From Actinomycetota bacterium (GTDB lineage: Bacteria > Actinomycetota > Coriobacteriia > Anaerosomatales > Anaerosomataceae): 64,000 bases of DNA. The stretch spans positions 1-64,000 of the forward strand of contig WSXY01000003.1 of NCBI GenBank assembly GCA_009773565.1. Reading direction: 5' to 3'. Both the position numbers and the translations under genes were made by a program. Below, in pieces: positions 63,131-64,000 of this stretch; within the stretch, counting starts at the first letter, position 1, and the number at the start of each line of letters is the position of its first letter. A model generated the notes under the pieces. That model was not told where the DNA came from. It worked only from the letters and a program-made list of their open reading frames with translations, and made no database searches.

Positions 63131-63145
63131 ATGGTGAGCCACCAT
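63131..63145. promoter_or_regulatory. ATGGTG-AGC-CACCAT palindrome upstream of the TrpR-family gene
   Basis: A perfect 6-bp inverted repeat with a 3-base centre lies 36 bases before the ATG of the YerC-like gene, matching the distance at which the accD palindrome lies from its gene, but with a different sequence. It is a candidate operator. Confidence 0.4.
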
Positions 63146-63218
63146 CGTACCACCAGGACCCGATGTCACGGATGCCTTCCGGCGGACGGCGGGGCGAACG
63201 TGACAGGCGGCGCGGCCG

Positions 63219-63854
63219 CTACAACACACCCGAAGAGCGAACAAGCGTGCCCACCAGGGAGTACGCCGGGATGTACCACAACACGCCTCCAACGAGATAG
63301 GAGACCTGATCTTTGCGGAGCAGATCGGAAAGCTTCCCCTGCTGCGAGAGAATCACCCACCCAATCCATGTGAACGCCGCAATCGCACACAGCACGACAG
63401 CTGCTTCAGCAAGCGCGCCAACGCGGAATCTGCGCACCAAGGAGACGGCTGTCAGCACAAGTGGCAGCACAAAGAGCACCATGATGACGCCGATTCCCAC
63501 CTGCAGCGGACCAAAATTGCGAGCCTCGAACGCCGGACCGAGAAACACGAGAAGAAAGCTCGTCGACAGGAAGAGGGCCGCACCGCCGATCATGCTCGTA
63601 ACGGCAAACAGGAGCGCCTTGCCGATGGTCCGCAACCAACGTGCGGATGGGTCATGAACGAGCACAAGCGTGACCATCGCAAGGATCGGCGGAAGTGTCA
63701 TGAACGCGAGGTACGCCGGGGTGTACGAGTAGTACGGCTGTGTTCGAAGCGCAACAATCGCAGGCACGTAGAACGCGAGCGTGAACGCGTACAGCAGCGC
63801 ATATGACTCACCGAACGAGATCTGGTGGTCGGCCTCGATGGTCAGCGCGTCCAT
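63219..63854 (-). CDS. Integral membrane protein of unknown function
   Basis: About 211 residues with five hydrophobic segments (near 15-37, 47-65, 80-105, 115-135, 145-165) and a C-terminal hydrophobic tail, in a layout that resembles YIP1 proteins, but I see no diagnostic motif. ATG 63854 has AGAGG about 8 bases upstream; two earlier in-frame ATGs exist. It is not clearly in an operon. Confidence 0.7.
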   Translation of the reverse strand: MDALTIEADHQISFGESYALLYAFTLAFYVPAIVALRTQPYYSYTPAYLAFMTLPPILAMVTLVLVHDPSARWLRTIGKALLFAVTSMIGGAALFLSTSFLLVFLGPAFEARNFGPLQVGIGVIMVLFVLPLVLTAVSLVRRFRVGALAEAAVVLCAIAAFTWIGWVILSQQGKLSDLLRKDQVSYLVGGVLWYIPAYSLVGTLVRSSGVL

Positions 63855-63944
63855 CGCCATCCTCTCCCGCGGTCGGGTCATCCCAGACGCAGCGTAACTC
63901 CGGGAGCGGTCGAGTACCTTGACCGAGGTCAAGCCGCCAAGAAG

Positions 63945-64000
63945 CTACTTGGCGAGATACGAGATGATCTCGTTCGCCACTGATCGGGCCACGGCGGCAT
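63945..64000 (-). CDS. 3' end of a gene truncated by the window edge
   Basis: The minus-strand frame reads AAVARSVANEIISYLAK and then a TAG stop at 63945-63947. The amphipathic helical ending suggests a real C-terminus, but nothing more can be said from 17 residues. Confidence 0.4.
   Translation of the reverse strand, partial: AAVARSVANEIISYLAK

Overview
The window is high-GC bacterial chromosome that looks actinobacterial, most plausibly from a Coriobacteriia-type lineage. The clues are a PdtaS/PdtaR (HisKA_2 kinase plus ANTAR regulator) pair, many GTG/TTG starts, a probable leaderless start, short HisG with HisZ, and a tryptophan T-box. I see no ribosomal or marker gene that fixes the genus. 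Coding is dense and mostly on the minus strand.

Bases 1-12,000 form one CRISPR-Cas locus read leftwards. It is a cas10-led type III operon whose backbone genes match the fused layout known as III-Dv: Cas10 without an HD domain but with GGDD, a Cas7-Cas5-Cas11-like fusion, a double Cas7, Csx19 and an insertion-bearing Cas7. Csx15, a CARF protein with a RelE-like C-terminus, and Cas6 follow, then an array of 14 spacers. No cas1 or cas2 is visible. The array most likely runs on the minus strand: the minus-strand repeat has a small hairpin followed by an 8-nt ATTGAGAC handle, and the degenerate terminal repeat lies at the far left.

Bases 12,000-34,200 hold a VapBC-type toxin-antitoxin pair, a LysE-type exporter, pdtaS-pdtaR, an HD-GYP protein, tRNA-Leu(CAA), an MFS transporter, a purine deaminase, a MacB/LolD-type ABC operon, an accD-accA-pfkA-class II aldolase operon, a class I aldolase, glutamine-dependent NAD synthetase, a lipoprotein, a DUF2207 protein and a MazF-type pair. 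The two toxin-antitoxin promoters share an 18-of-22-base motif.

Bases 34,200-42,730 are a complete trp operon (trpE, fused trpGD, trpC, trpB2, trpF, trpB, trpA) behind a T-box leader with a TGG specifier. Bases 42,731-47,957 are a SipW/TasA-type surface-fibre cluster next to a response regulator and a LuxR-type two-component pair. Bases 48,108-50,908 encode a PQQ-repeat protein and an M48-like membrane protein lacking HExxH. Bases 50,916-59,243 are a his operon (hisZGDCBHAF, a flavin-binding-family gene, hisI, hisE). The window ends with dnaE, a YerC-like TrpR-family regulator, a membrane protein and the tail of a truncated gene.
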